A stretch of DNA of 64,000 bases from assembly GCA_026195905.1 (NCBI GenBank), contig JAPHRE010000021.1:1-64000 (forward strand), read 5' to 3'. This document shows, piece by piece, positions 50,743 through 59,031 of this stretch (position 1 is the first letter of the stretch; each line of letters starts with the position of its first letter). This DNA comes from Pseudopelagicola sp. GTDB taxonomy: Bacteria > Pseudomonadota > Alphaproteobacteria > Rhodobacterales > Rhodobacteraceae. The notes beneath the pieces are model-generated. The model was not told the origin of the DNA. It saw only the letters and a list, made by a program, of their open reading frames with translations, and did no database searches. The position numbers and the translations under genes are program-made.

Positions 50743-51843
50743 ATGACCTGGATCGCCATACGGGATCGCGACGACGCGATTTTTGCCCCGAGCGGGGTTG
50801 CCAATAGGCGTGACGACGGGGCGACGGCGACAGAGGATTTTGACCGCCCTATGCCGCGCGGAAGTGTGCTTCTTGAGACCCGGCTCTCGCCCTATGAGGG
50901 ACCACAGCTTCTTTTGGGGCTGAAGCGCGGGTTTGATGCGGCGATGAGCCTGATGCTGCGCGCTGTGCCGGGGGGTGGCATTTCGCTTGTGCATACGCGC
51001 GGCGGCGAGATGTGCCATGCCGCCCTAACCCATGATGCCGAAGCGCGGCGCACCGATGTGTTGCGCATTACCTATAGTTGGGACATGGCGCATGGCTGGG
51101 CGCGGCTTGCGGTTGAACGCCCGGATGTCACGCATTGTTTTCAGGCCGTTGTGCGCACGCCTGTGCCTCTCACGTTGGCGGATGTGCGCGACATGATCTG
51201 TGACCCGGTGGCGACGGTGGTGGATGATGATGTGCTTTTCCTGGCAGTGTCCGACCGTATTGAACCGATTGGGCCGATGCCGGGGCTTATGGCGTCGCTG
51301 CCGGTCGAGACGGCGCAGGGCACGCGGGCGCTTGGCGATCTGCGGCGCGGCGATCTTGTCGAAACCCTCGATGGCAGGCTGGTGCCGGTGCTTGATGTGC
51401 TGCGCCGGACGGTTCCCGCGCGTGGACTTTTTGAGCCGGTGCGCCTGCGTCATCCCTATTTCGGCCTTGCCCGTGATATCGTTGTGACGCCGGGCCAATG
51501 CATGTTGGTTGGCGGGTCGCGGGTCGAGTATCTTTTCGGGCGTGAGCATGTGCTTGTGCCTGCGGGGCATTTGGCCGGGGGCGCAGCGGGCCTGCGGGAG
51601 CGGGGCCATGAGCTTGTGACCTACACGCAGCTTCTCTTGCCCGAGGCGGATGCGATCTGTGCCGCCGGTGCCTATCTCGAAAGCCTTGATATCGGGCGTC
51701 TCCGGCGCAAAGGCGATCTCCATGCCGCGAGCCTTCTTGCGGGTCTGGGGCGCAATCGCCTGCCGGAACATGTCGCCCGACCATACCCCGTGCTCGGCGC
51801 ATTCGAAGCCAGCACACTCGCCACGCAACGGAGTGCGGCCTGA
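50743..51843 (+). CDS. Hint-fold protein with degenerate catalytic residues
   Basis: The 366-residue product has an N-terminal region of about 180 residues of unknown fold ('RGSVLLETRLSPYEGPQLLLGLKRGFDAAMSLMLRAVPGGGISLVH'), then a Hint-like domain recognisable by 'PVETAQGTRALGDLRRGDLVETLDG' and 'EPVRLRHPYFGLARDIVVTPGQCMLVGGSRVEYLFGREHVLVPAGHL'. The nucleophile cysteine that opens active Hint domains is replaced (glycine by my alignment), and the block-B 'TPxH' histidine is glutamine ('TPGQ'). It begins 11 bases after paralogue 1 and is probably co-transcribed with it. Self-splicing is unlikely; a binding or accessory role is inference. Confidence 0.75.
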   Translation: MTWIAIRDRDDAIFAPSGVANRRDDGATATEDFDRPMPRGSVLLETRLSPYEGPQLLLGLKRGFDAAMSLMLRAVPGGGISLVHTRGGEMCHAALTHDAEARRTDVLRITYSWDMAHGWARLAVERPDVTHCFQAVVRTPVPLTLADVRDMICDPVATVVDDDVLFLAVSDRIEPIGPMPGLMASLPVETAQGTRALGDLRRGDLVETLDGRLVPVLDVLRRTVPARGLFEPVRLRHPYFGLARDIVVTPGQCMLVGGSRVEYLFGREHVLVPAGHLAGGAAGLRERGHELVTYTQLLLPEADAICAAGAYLESLDIGRLRRKGDLHAASLLAGLGRNRLPEHVARPYPVLGAFEASTLATQRSAA

Positions 51844-51877
51844 GCGGCGTCGCGGAATGCGGCCAGGAGGCGGGAGG

Positions 51878-52246
51878 TTAGTGGGCGGTTGACTCGTCGG
51901 CGGGCAGGGCTTCTTCGCCGTGATAGAATTCGGTCATCTGCGCGACGACGACGGAATTTTCGTCAAGCGCGCGCTGCATCAACTCAAGCTCATCTCCGGC
52001 GATCTCGTGGCCGAGGGCTTCGCGTTCTTCCCGTGTGCCATAGCCGGTCACGTCAAGCGGCGCGAGGTCGGCCTGTTTGAGGATCGCCACGGTCTCGCGC
52101 ACGGCTTCGGCCTCGTCCACGCCACTGGCATAGATCATGAGCGCCGCGCCCGTGGCCCCCTCGGGAAGCCCGTCACCGTCTTTGCGGCCGACCTGAACAA
52201 GCAAGGTATAGACCTGTTGGCGAGATGTCTTTTTCGTGTTTTCCAT
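51878..52246 (-). CDS. Conserved hypothetical protein, function unknown
   Basis: I do not recognise this 122-residue protein. It is acidic, without signal peptide or membrane helix, and looks like a compact alpha/beta domain: 'VYTLLVQVGRKDGDGLPEGATGAALMIYASGVDEAEAVRETVAILKQADLAPLDVTGYGTREEREAL', followed by a helical acidic tail. The strand-helix-strand pattern 'EAVRETVAILKQADLAPLDVTGYG' suggests a ferredoxin-like fold. It is the only coding sequence between two Hint-domain genes and runs opposite to them. Confidence 0.7.
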   Translation of the reverse strand: MENTKKTSRQQVYTLLVQVGRKDGDGLPEGATGAALMIYASGVDEAEAVRETVAILKQADLAPLDVTGYGTREEREALGHEIAGDELELMQRALDENSVVVAQMTEFYHGEEALPADESTAH

Positions 52247-52518
52247 AGCGCGGCCTTATCCCGCGCGGGCCACGGGCGTCAAGCGGCACAAAAGATGGCA
52301 TGTGTCGCCTCTGGGCGTGGAAAACGTCAAATGCCACATGTTTTCCTCATTTGAGTCCATAAATCTTCAGCATGTTTCGGTTATATCGGTGCCAAGATGT
52401 CGTCCAATTTGGGCTATCGGGGAATTGTATTATCTATTTCCCCGGCGTATGCGCCGCTTTGGTGACCTAGGTAATGATTTGCCTGTCCGCGGGCACCCTA
52501 TTTTTAAGGAATGGTAAA
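52247..52518. other. Structured leader/promoter region before the second choice-of-anchor-L gene
   Basis: This 272-base A/T-richer gap contains a stem GGAAAAC/GTTTTCC (52319-52325 with 52340-52346), an interleaved CAAATG/CATTTG pair, and a compact hairpin CGGCG-TATG-CGCCG (52443-52456). The AAGGA ribosome site is at 52506. I see no ORF of interest. The hairpin 60 bases before the start codon could sit in the mRNA leader. Confidence 0.45.
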
Positions 52519-54102
52519 ATGGTGACGGCTGCTGAGCTTCCAATTGATACAAATGCCTCTGATATGGACATGGCCGAGGCGATGTTCGGTTCGGGGATCA
52601 CGATCAAATCGGCAAGCTATACCGGCGCGGACAAGGCATCGGGTATTTATTCCAACGGCGATAGCGTGGCCGACGCGATCACACCCTCCGACACCGGCGT
52701 TATCCTCTCGACCGGCAAGGCAAGCGACATCACCCACGGCAGCGGCGACGCCAACCGGGAGTCGGATGAATCAACCAACTGGCACAACAGCGGCGATAGC
52801 GATCTGGAAGCGATCGCCAACGCCAAGACCTATGACGCCGCCATTTTCGAGGCGACTTTCGTGCCCGACGGTAGCGTTCTGACGATGCAGGTCACGTTCT
52901 CTTCGGAAGAATACCTCGAATACGTCAATACCGGGTTCAATGACGCTGTTGGCGTTTGGGTCAACGGCGAAAAGGCCGAGCTGACGGTTGGGGATGGCGA
53001 TATCACCATCAACAACATCAACAATACGTCGAACGAAAACCTCTATATCGACAACCCGCAGAACGCCGAGGTCGCCAATACCGAGATGGACGGGTTCACC
53101 GTCACCATGACCCTCAAAGCGCCGGTCAACCCCGGCGAAGACAACGACATCAAGATCGCGATTGCCGATGGTGGCGACGGAATCTACGATTCCAACCTCC
53201 TGATTGCGGGGGACTCGGTTCAATGTGCGCTTGTTGCGGGCGATGATGACCTTACCATTGGCAAGACCGGCGAATATGACTTCGACATTCTTGCCAATGA
53301 CGACAGCAGTTCAGGCGCGGCGCTCACCATCACCCATATCAATGGCCAGGATGTCGTCGCCGGCCAGACAATCACCCTTCCCACCGGCGAGATGATTACC
53401 CTCAATGCCGATGGCACGATTACCGCAGAATCCGACGGCGACCTTGGCGAAAACGTGTTTTCCTACACGATTGAGGATACCGACGGAAATAGCGATGTCG
53501 GCTTTGTGACGCTCACCACGGCACCTTGCTTTGTGGCGGGCACCCGCATCATTACCAACCACGGCGAAGCGACGGTCGAGATGCTTGAGGTCGGCGATAT
53601 GGTGCTGACCCGTGACAACGGCTTTCAACCCCTGCGCTGGGTCGGCCAGACGACGCGCATTGCTGAAGGGATTGATGCCCCGATCCGCTTTGAGGCCGGG
53701 GCGCTTGGGGCGCATGATGCGGTTGAATTTTCGCCCAATCACCGGGTGCTTTTGTCCTCGGCGCGGGCAAGCCTTCTATTCGGAGAGGCGGAGGTTCTCG
53801 TAAAGGCCAAGGATCTCGTCAATGATCGCACGATCCGGCCGCGCGCGGATGGCAAGACGGTCACCTATGTCCACATGCTCTTTGATCGGCACGAAATCGT
53901 GCGCGGCAATGGGCTTGATAGCGAGAGCTATCACCCCGGACAAGAAACCGTCGAGAGCTTTGATCCAGAGACCCGCGCGGAAATCCTGCGGTTGATGCCC
54001 AACGCAGATGCTATGATGGGCTATGGCTATGGCCCCGCAGCCCGTATCTCGCTTCGCAAATACGAGGCGCAGGCGCTCCTGAAGGAGATGCAAGACGTAT
54101 AA
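52519..54102 (+). CDS. Choice-of-anchor-L / Hint-domain protein (paralogue 2, intact Hint core)
   Basis: The 527-residue product is colinear with paralogue 1: anchor-L domain ('MAEAMFGSGITIKSASYTGADKASGIYSNGD', 'VTFSSEEYLEYVNTGFNDAVGVWVNGEKAEL', 'EMDGFTVTMTLKAPVNPGEDNDIKIAIAD'), VCBS-like segment ('FDILANDDSSSGAALTITHINGQDV') and a Hint domain starting 'APCFVAGTRIITNHGEATVEMLEVGD' with 'SPNHRVLL' and 'FDRHEIV'. Cys and both His positions are kept. It lacks the Asn/Trp-rich insert of paralogue 1. The ATG at 52519 has an AAGGA site; the track start is 45 bases too early. A strong hairpin follows the stop. Confidence 0.82.
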   Translation: MVTAAELPIDTNASDMDMAEAMFGSGITIKSASYTGADKASGIYSNGDSVADAITPSDTGVILSTGKASDITHGSGDANRESDESTNWHNSGDSDLEAIANAKTYDAAIFEATFVPDGSVLTMQVTFSSEEYLEYVNTGFNDAVGVWVNGEKAELTVGDGDITINNINNTSNENLYIDNPQNAEVANTEMDGFTVTMTLKAPVNPGEDNDIKIAIADGGDGIYDSNLLIAGDSVQCALVAGDDDLTIGKTGEYDFDILANDDSSSGAALTITHINGQDVVAGQTITLPTGEMITLNADGTITAESDGDLGENVFSYTIEDTDGNSDVGFVTLTTAPCFVAGTRIITNHGEATVEMLEVGDMVLTRDNGFQPLRWVGQTTRIAEGIDAPIRFEAGALGAHDAVEFSPNHRVLLSSARASLLFGEAEVLVKAKDLVNDRTIRPRADGKTVTYVHMLFDRHEIVRGNGLDSESYHPGQETVESFDPETRAEILRLMPNADAMMGYGYGPAARISLRKYEAQALLKEMQDV

Positions 54103-54110
54103 GGTCTGCT

Positions 54111-54129
54111 GCGGCGGAGTATTCGCCGC
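54111..54129 (+). terminator. Hairpin terminator after paralogue 2
   Basis: GCGGCG-GAGTATT-CGCCGC is a perfect 6-bp GC stem nine bases past the stop codon. No T-run follows, so termination strength is uncertain. Confidence 0.5.
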
Positions 54130-54210
54130 GACAAACCTTGTCTGACATGTTGACCCCCCCTGACTTGCACGGCATGGTAAAACCGCTTTGCATGAAAAGG
54201 GCATGGGGTC

Positions 54211-55308
54211 TTGCAAAAATTGATGATGTGCCTTCGCGCGCTGGCGGTGATCCTTTTGGCGTGTGCCGTGTTCCCGGATCGCGGCTTTGCACAAGACGGA
54301 ATTGCGCCCGACGCTCTGGTATTTGCCACGGTGGACCGCCCGCCGTTTTCCAAACTTGAGGATGGCGAACCAAGCGGCTTTAGTATCGACCTGATGCAGG
54401 CCATTGCCCTGCGGCTTGATCGGCCCCTGGTCTTTGCGCCGCAGCCACAGTTTGCCGACATGCTCAACGCGGTGCGCGATGAGGCCGTTGATGGGGCGAT
54501 TGCCAATATCTCGATCACGGCCGCGCGCGAATCCGAGATGGATTTTAGCCTGCCGATCTTTGAAAGCGGGCTTCAGATCCTGCTCCCGAAGGAGGATAGC
54601 ACGCTCAAACGGTTGGTTGGGGTGCTCAATGGCGACATCCTGACGCTTGGCCTGCTGGCGCTGGGCCTTTTGTTCGCGGGCGGCATGGTGATGTGGGTCT
54701 TTGAGCGCGGGCGGCAGCCCTATTTCGACCGCCCGCTTGGCGATGCTATGTTCCCGTCCTTTTGGTGGGCGCTCAATCTCGTGGTCAATGGCGGCTTTGA
54801 GGAACGGATGCCGATGTCCCGCTTTGGTCGGGTCTTTGCCGTGCTGCTTGTGATTTCAAGCCTGTTCATTGTGTCGGTGTTCGTCGCAACGATCACCGCC
54901 GCAGTGACCGTGGACGCGATTCAGGAAAGTGTCGATTCGATCAACGATCTCGACAGTCGTCAGGTGGTGACGGTGTCCGGCTCTACCAGTGCGGATTTCC
55001 TCGCCAAGCGCGATATTAGCTTTGTCGGGTATGATAGCCCCGACCAGATGCTCGCCGCCTTTGCCAGCGGTCGGTCGGATGCCGTTGTCTTTGATGGTCC
55101 GATCCTCGCCTATTACGTGTTGGAAGATGCCGCCGGGAATTCGCGGCTCATCGACAAGGTCTATCGGCCCGAAAGCTATGGCATTGCCCTGCCGGAGGGC
55201 AGTCCGCTGCGCGAGGAAATCAACCGCGCGCTTCTCGCGTTGCGTGAAGATGGAAGCTATGGCGCACTGGTCAAAAAGTGGTTCGGCCAAGGGTTTCGCA
55301 CACAATAG
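54211..55308 (+). CDS. Prokaryotic ionotropic-glutamate-receptor-like channel protein (GluR0-like)
   Basis: The 365-residue protein has a signal peptide, then a periplasmic binding lobe ('FATVDRPPFSKLEDGEPSGFSIDLMQAIALRLDRPLVFAPQ') and a membrane helix ('LTLGLLALGLLFAGGMVMWVF'). A pore-loop-like segment ('MFPSFWWALNLVVNGGFEERMP'), a second helix ('VFAVLLVISSLFIVSVFVATITAAVTV') and a second binding lobe ('VVTVSGSTSADFLAKRDISFVGYDS' ... 'YGIALPEGSPLREEINRALLALREDGSYGALVKKWFG') follow. This S1-M1-P-M2-S2 order defines GluR0-type channels. The usual TVGYGD-like filter is replaced by 'VVNGGFEE'. Start codon uncertain: TTG 54211 or ATG 54223. Confidence 0.82.
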   Translation: MQKLMMCLRALAVILLACAVFPDRGFAQDGIAPDALVFATVDRPPFSKLEDGEPSGFSIDLMQAIALRLDRPLVFAPQPQFADMLNAVRDEAVDGAIANISITAARESEMDFSLPIFESGLQILLPKEDSTLKRLVGVLNGDILTLGLLALGLLFAGGMVMWVFERGRQPYFDRPLGDAMFPSFWWALNLVVNGGFEERMPMSRFGRVFAVLLVISSLFIVSVFVATITAAVTVDAIQESVDSINDLDSRQVVTVSGSTSADFLAKRDISFVGYDSPDQMLAAFASGRSDAVVFDGPILAYYVLEDAAGNSRLIDKVYRPESYGIALPEGSPLREEINRALLALREDGSYGALVKKWFGQGFRTQ

Positions 55309-55323
55309 CGCGGCGCACGAAAA

Positions 55324-55352
55324 AAGCGCCGACCCTTTGGCCCGGCGCTTTG
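55324..55352. terminator. Bidirectional terminator between the channel gene and dapD
   Basis: AAAGCGCCG and CGGCGCTTT form a perfect 9-bp stem with an 11-base loop, preceded by further A residues and followed by TTT. It lies between convergent stops and can serve both genes. Confidence 0.85.
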
Positions 55353-55377
55353 AGGTGTTTCTGGAAAACGCTGCGCT

Positions 55378-56205
55378 TTAGTCGCGCAATAGCTCGTTGA
55401 TCGAGGTCTTGGAACGGGTCTGGGCGTCGACGCGTTTGACGATCACGGCACAATAGAGGTTGATTCCGTTTTTCGAGGGCATGGACCCCGCCACGACGAC
55501 CGAACCCGAGGGCACTTCGCCATACATGATTTCGCCGGTTTCACGGTCAACGATCTTGGTCGACTGGCCGATGAAGACGCCCATGCCAAGGACCGATCCC
55601 TCGCGCACGATACAGCCCTCAACAACCTCCGAACGCGCGCCGATAAAGCAGTTGTCCTCGATGATCGTCGGCCCGGCCTGCATCGGCTCCAACACGCCGC
55701 CAATGCCAACGCCGCCCGACAGGTGCACGTTCTTGCCGATCTGCGCACAAGAGCCGACGGTCGCCCATGTGTCGACCATAGTGCCTTCATCGACATAGGC
55801 TCCGAGGTTTACAAAAGACGGCATCAAAACAACGCCCGGCGCAACATAGGCCGATTTGCGCACGATACAGTTCGGCACGGCGCGAAACCCCGCGTCTTTC
55901 CATTCCGCGTCGCCCCAGCCTTTGAATTTGCTATCAACCTTGTCCCACCAATGACCGCCCTGCGGGCCGCCATCTTGCTGTTCCATATCCTTGAGACGGA
56001 ACCCAAGGAGAACGGCCTTCTTGGCCCATTGATTGACGTGCCAATCGCCGCTCGCCTGTTTTTCCGCCACGCGCAGCTTGCCCGAATCGAGCGCATTCAG
56101 CGTCTCCTCGATGGCTTCGCGTGTTTCGCCGCCGGTCGAGGGGGTGATGGTATCGCGCGCGTCCCACGCGGCTTCGATGGCTTGTTCGAGCTGGGCATTC
56201 GACAT
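55378..56205 (-). CDS. dapD: Tetrahydrodipicolinate N-succinyltransferase DapD
   Basis: DapD transfers succinyl from succinyl-CoA to tetrahydrodipicolinate in lysine/diaminopimelate synthesis. The 275-residue product has '[48 protein letters not shown]' and then the left-handed beta-helix hexapeptide repeats ('[95 protein letters not shown]'). I chose the ATG at 56205, which has GGAG 9 bases upstream, over the listed start 15 bases earlier. dapE lies 7 kb away on the same strand. Confidence 0.96.
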   Translation of the reverse strand: MSNAQLEQAIEAAWDARDTITPSTGGETREAIEETLNALDSGKLRVAEKQASGDWHVNQWAKKAVLLGFRLKDMEQQDGGPQGGHWWDKVDSKFKGWGDAEWKDAGFRAVPNCIVRKSAYVAPGVVLMPSFVNLGAYVDEGTMVDTWATVGSCAQIGKNVHLSGGVGIGGVLEPMQAGPTIIEDNCFIGARSEVVEGCIVREGSVLGMGVFIGQSTKIVDRETGEIMYGEVPSGSVVVAGSMPSKNGINLYCAVIVKRVDAQTRSKTSINELLRD

Positions 56206-56308
56206 GTTGTTTCGCTCCAATGTTAAGGTTTGGGGACTTCATAGCCGCAAGCGGGCGCGGCGTCACCCTGCCAAAACGACCAATCCGCGCGCAATAGCCG
56301 CCGCATCC

Positions 56309-56341
56309 TTGTCACGGGCTTGTCACCGGCCTGTCACTGGC
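56309..56341 (+). repeat. Triple 11-bp tandem repeat YTGTCACNGGC upstream of the LOG gene
   Basis: Three contiguous units TTGTCACGGGC, TTGTCACCGGC and CTGTCACTGGC lie in the 191-base gap between dapD and the LOG gene, ending 56 bases before its ATG. The unit length equals about one helical turn, so all copies face the same side of the DNA, as in cooperative regulator sites. Confidence 0.75.
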
Positions 56342-56396
56342 GTCGAAGGTCCGGACGCGGTAGGGCTGAGACAAACGTGCAAGTAAGGATTTTACC

Positions 56397-57239
56397 ATGT
56401 CCAAGGACCGCAAACATCCCCTGTCGAATGCCCATATCGACCGCAGCCGCGCCAGCCAAGTGCCCGAAACGTCGCAATCGCGCGCGCCATCCTATCGGCT
56501 GGCCTATGACGATTTTGATTTTATGTGCCGCGAAGAACTACGTCCTGTCCGACTTCAGCTTGAGTTGATGAAACCGGACCTGTTGATGCAGGAATATGGG
56601 GTCGAGTCGACCATCGTCCTCTTCGGCGGCGCGCGTATTCCCGACCCTGCCAAGAAACACGAGGCCCGGACGGAAACCCTCGCGGAGCTTTCGAAATATT
56701 ACGATGAAGCACGGGAATTTGCGCGCCAGATGACCCTGCGCTGTAACGGCAATGGCACGCGCGAGCATGTGATCGTGACGGGCGGCGGCCCCGGCGTCAT
56801 GGAGGCGGGCAACCGCGGTGCTGCGGATGCGGGCGGCGTGTCCATCGGGCTGAATATCGTGCTGCCGCATGAACAGGCGCCCAACCCCTACGTGACGCCT
56901 GACCTCTGCTTTAACTTCCACTATTTCGCCATCCGCAAGATGCATTTCCTCATGCGGGCCGAGGCGTTGGCGATCTTCCCCGGTGGTTTCGGAACGATGG
57001 ATGAACTCTTCGAAAGCCTCACCTTGATTCAAACCGGCCGCATGAAACAGGTGCCAATCCTGCTCTTCGGGCGCGAGTTCTGGAAAAAGATCATCAACTT
57101 CAACGCCCTCGCCGAAGCGGGCACCATCAGCCCCGAAGACCTCGACCTGTTCCGCTACGTTGATACAGCGGAGGAAGCGGTCGATATCATCCTAAACTGG
57201 GGCGAGGCCAAACGGCGCGGTGATATTCCAGGACGTTAA
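56397..57239 (+). CDS. LOG-family (TIGR00730) Rossmann-fold nucleotide hydrolase-like protein
   Basis: The 280-residue protein has the LOG family features: 'STIVLFGGARIPDPAKK', 'HVIVTGGGPGVMEAGNRGAADAGGVSIGLNIVLPHEQAPNPYVTPDLCFNFHYFAIRK' and the signature 'LAIFPGGFGTMDELFESLTLIQTGR' (PGGxGTxxE). Members act as cytokinin-activating or nucleotide 5'-monophosphate phosphoribohydrolases; older annotations call them lysine decarboxylases, which is not supported. It has a longer N-terminus than short LOG proteins. The stop overlaps that of a small convergent gene. Confidence 0.92.
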   Translation: MSKDRKHPLSNAHIDRSRASQVPETSQSRAPSYRLAYDDFDFMCREELRPVRLQLELMKPDLLMQEYGVESTIVLFGGARIPDPAKKHEARTETLAELSKYYDEAREFARQMTLRCNGNGTREHVIVTGGGPGVMEAGNRGAADAGGVSIGLNIVLPHEQAPNPYVTPDLCFNFHYFAIRKMHFLMRAEALAIFPGGFGTMDELFESLTLIQTGRMKQVPILLFGREFWKKIINFNALAEAGTISPEDLDLFRYVDTAEEAVDIILNWGEAKRRGDIPGR

Positions 57240-57445
57240 TGAATATGCGCAGGGAGCACGCCAAGCTCAATGCCCTGCGGCAGCTTGGTCACGACCTGCG
57301 CGCCTTTGACGTCCTTGATCGCATAGCCATAGCCTGCAAGGCGGAACTTCCATTCGCGCGGCGAAAGCGCCTTGGCGCGCTCGCGGGTAATCAGGTCAAG
57401 AATGGGCGTTTCGATCATTGCGCTGCCGATATCTGCTCGTGCCAT
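57236..57445 (-). CDS. Small conserved hypothetical protein
   Basis: This 69-residue product ('ARADIGSAMIETPILDLITRERAKALSPREWKFRLAGYGYAIKDVKGAQVVTKLPQGIELGVLPAHIH') has no known motif that I recognise. A very strong GAGGAGGA site 7 bases before the ATG supports it as a real gene. The sequence looks like a small basic alpha/beta protein with a helix followed by a beta hairpin. It is convergent with the LOG gene and overlaps its stop by four bases. Confidence 0.72.
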   Translation of the reverse strand: MARADIGSAMIETPILDLITRERAKALSPREWKFRLAGYGYAIKDVKGAQVVTKLPQGIELGVLPAHIH

Positions 57446-57650
57446 TTTGTATCCTCCTCGGGATTTTATTGTTCACGATATCGAAACTGATTGTTCAACA
57501 GGGCGGAATTTCACCGGAAATAAGGAAAGTTTGAGGCAGGGCAACGGATCGTTAACCCTGCCGCGTTCCAATGCCCCGGCGGCACAGGCTGAGGAGCCGA
57601 TGACCGCCCAAGAAGAAGCCGTCCTGAGTCCTATCAAGGAGTCAGGGCGC

Positions 57651-57684
57651 ATTTGTTTCTTTTTGGCGAAAATACCTCGGAGCG
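57651..57684 (-). repeat. Dispersed GAGGTATTTTCGCCAAAAAGAA element, copy 2
   Basis: On the minus strand the sequence reads CTCCGAGGTATTTTCGCCAAAAAGAAAC, closely matching the copies at 47111 and 61594. It lies downstream of rlmN, adjoining the hairpin array. Confidence 0.6.
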
Positions 57685-57746
57685 CGAGGCAGCGCCTCGC
57701 ACCCGTGCGCCCGATAGGGCGCGCAAACCCTGCGCGCCGCAGGCGC
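57684..57746 (-). terminator. Array of three GC hairpins after rlmN
   Basis: Three perfect stems follow the rlmN stop in sequence: GCGCC-GCA-GGCGC (57734-57746), GCGCCC-GATA-GGGCGC (57707-57722) and GCGAGGC-AGC-GCCTCGC (57684-57700). They could terminate or protect the rlmN transcript. Confidence 0.6.
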
Positions 57747-57747
57747 C

Positions 57748-58941
57748 CTACTTAAGACCGGCTTCGGCTTCGATCTGTTTGCGCGATTTGCGGGCGCGTT
57801 CGGTGGCGGATTTAAGCTGGCCACAGGCGGCCATAATATCATCGCCGCGCGTCTTGCGGATCGGCGACGCATAGCCCGCTTCATAGACGATATTGGCAAA
57901 GGCGCGGATGCGGTTGTTCGAGGACCGTTTATAGGGCGATCCGGGCCATTCGTTGAATGGAATAAGGTTGATCTTGGCCGGAATCTTGTGGCGCTTGATA
58001 TGCTCGATCAGGCGATGCGCGTCGGCGTCGGTGTCGTTCACCCCGTCAAGCATCACATATTCAAACGTGATCCGTTCTGAATTCGACACTTTGGGATAGG
58101 TCGCCAGCGCCTCAAGAAGCGTTTCGATATTCCAACGCTTGTTGATGGGCACAAGCGTATCGCGCACGTCATCTGTCGTCGCGTGAAAGGAAATCGCCAG
58201 AAGACAGCCGATCTCTTGCGCTGTGCGGGCAATTTCCGGCACCACGCCGGAGGTCGAGAGGGTAATCCGGCGGCGCGATAGGGAAATACCCTCGGGGTCC
58301 ATAGCGACCTTCATCGCATCGCGCACGTTCTCGAAATTATAGAGCGGCTCGCCCATGCCCATAAGCACGATATTGGACAAAAGCCGGGTTTCATCTTTGC
58401 GTGTGCCGCGCTCGGGCCATTCGTCAAGATCGTCACGCGCCATCATGATCTGGCCGACGATCTCGCCCGCAGTGAGGTTGCGGACCAATTTTTGCGTGCC
58501 GGTATGACAGAATGAACAGGTCAGCGTGCACCCCACCTGCGAAGAGATACAGAGCGTGCCGCGATCCTCTTCGGGGATATAGACGACCTCAACCTCATGG
58601 CCGCCCGCAATACGGACAAGGTATTTGCGCGTGCCATCGGTCGAGACCTGTTTGCTGACGACTTCCGGGATCTCAATGACGAATGTCTCGTCGAGCATGG
58701 CGCGATAGGGTTTGGCGAGGTTGGTCATCTCGGCAAAATCGCGCACCCCCCATTGATAGATCCATTGCCAGATTTGCCCGGTGCGCATCTTGGCCTGTTT
58801 CTCGGGCGTGCCCGCTTCGATCAGGGCATCGCGCATCTGGTCGCGGGTGAGGCCGACAAGGTTCATCTTGTCGCTTTCCGGCAATTTGCGCGGAATGGTC
58901 ATTACGTCCTGCGTGACGGGGGCGCGGGTGGTCATGGGCAT
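57748..58941 (-). CDS. rlmN: 23S rRNA/tRNA adenine-C2 methyltransferase RlmN
   Basis: RlmN is a radical-SAM enzyme that methylates A2503 of 23S rRNA and A37 of some tRNAs. The 397-residue product has '[33 protein letters not shown]', the CxxxCxxC cluster in '[33 protein letters not shown]', '[17 protein letters not shown]', '[19 protein letters not shown]' and the late conserved cysteine in '[13 protein letters not shown]'. Length fits. It is monocistronic, ending at a hairpin array. Confidence 0.96.
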   Translation of the reverse strand: MPMTTRAPVTQDVMTIPRKLPESDKMNLVGLTRDQMRDALIEAGTPEKQAKMRTGQIWQWIYQWGVRDFAEMTNLAKPYRAMLDETFVIEIPEVVSKQVSTDGTRKYLVRIAGGHEVEVVYIPEEDRGTLCISSQVGCTLTCSFCHTGTQKLVRNLTAGEIVGQIMMARDDLDEWPERGTRKDETRLLSNIVLMGMGEPLYNFENVRDAMKVAMDPEGISLSRRRITLSTSGVVPEIARTAQEIGCLLAISFHATTDDVRDTLVPINKRWNIETLLEALATYPKVSNSERITFEYVMLDGVNDTDADAHRLIEHIKRHKIPAKINLIPFNEWPGSPYKRSSNNRIRAFANIVYEAGYASPIRKTRGDDIMAACGQLKSATERARKSRKQIEAEAGLK

Positions 58942-59031
58942 ACTCGGACTTCAGGAAATCAGGCGCGGTGCATACACCATTAACAGGCAATTGCAAAGAT
59001 TCCTAATGCGGGTCGCGGATCACGATGTGGC

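Larger units (their letters stand above)
57446..57747. other. Intergenic region between the small protein gene and rlmN
   Basis: This ~300-base gap contains, from left to right, the small gene's promoter region, a weak 51-codon plus-strand ORF from 57601 ('TAQEEAVLSPIKESGRICFFLAKIPRS') that reads into a repeat, a dispersed-repeat copy (57651-57684) and three consecutive GC-rich hairpins. I see nothing else with coding character. Confidence 0.5.

Noticed and set aside
52504-52518. TTAA-GGAATGG-TAAA as a CtrA box
   Set aside because: It overlaps the ribosome site and start codon of the gene at 52519, where a regulator box of this kind would not act as a normal activator site. Chance is more likely.
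57601-57755. 51-codon plus-strand ORF 'TAQEEAVLSPIKESG...'
   Set aside because: It has a weak GGAG site, but the second half simply translates the dispersed repeat and the hairpin array and ends inside rlmN. Coding status cannot be supported.
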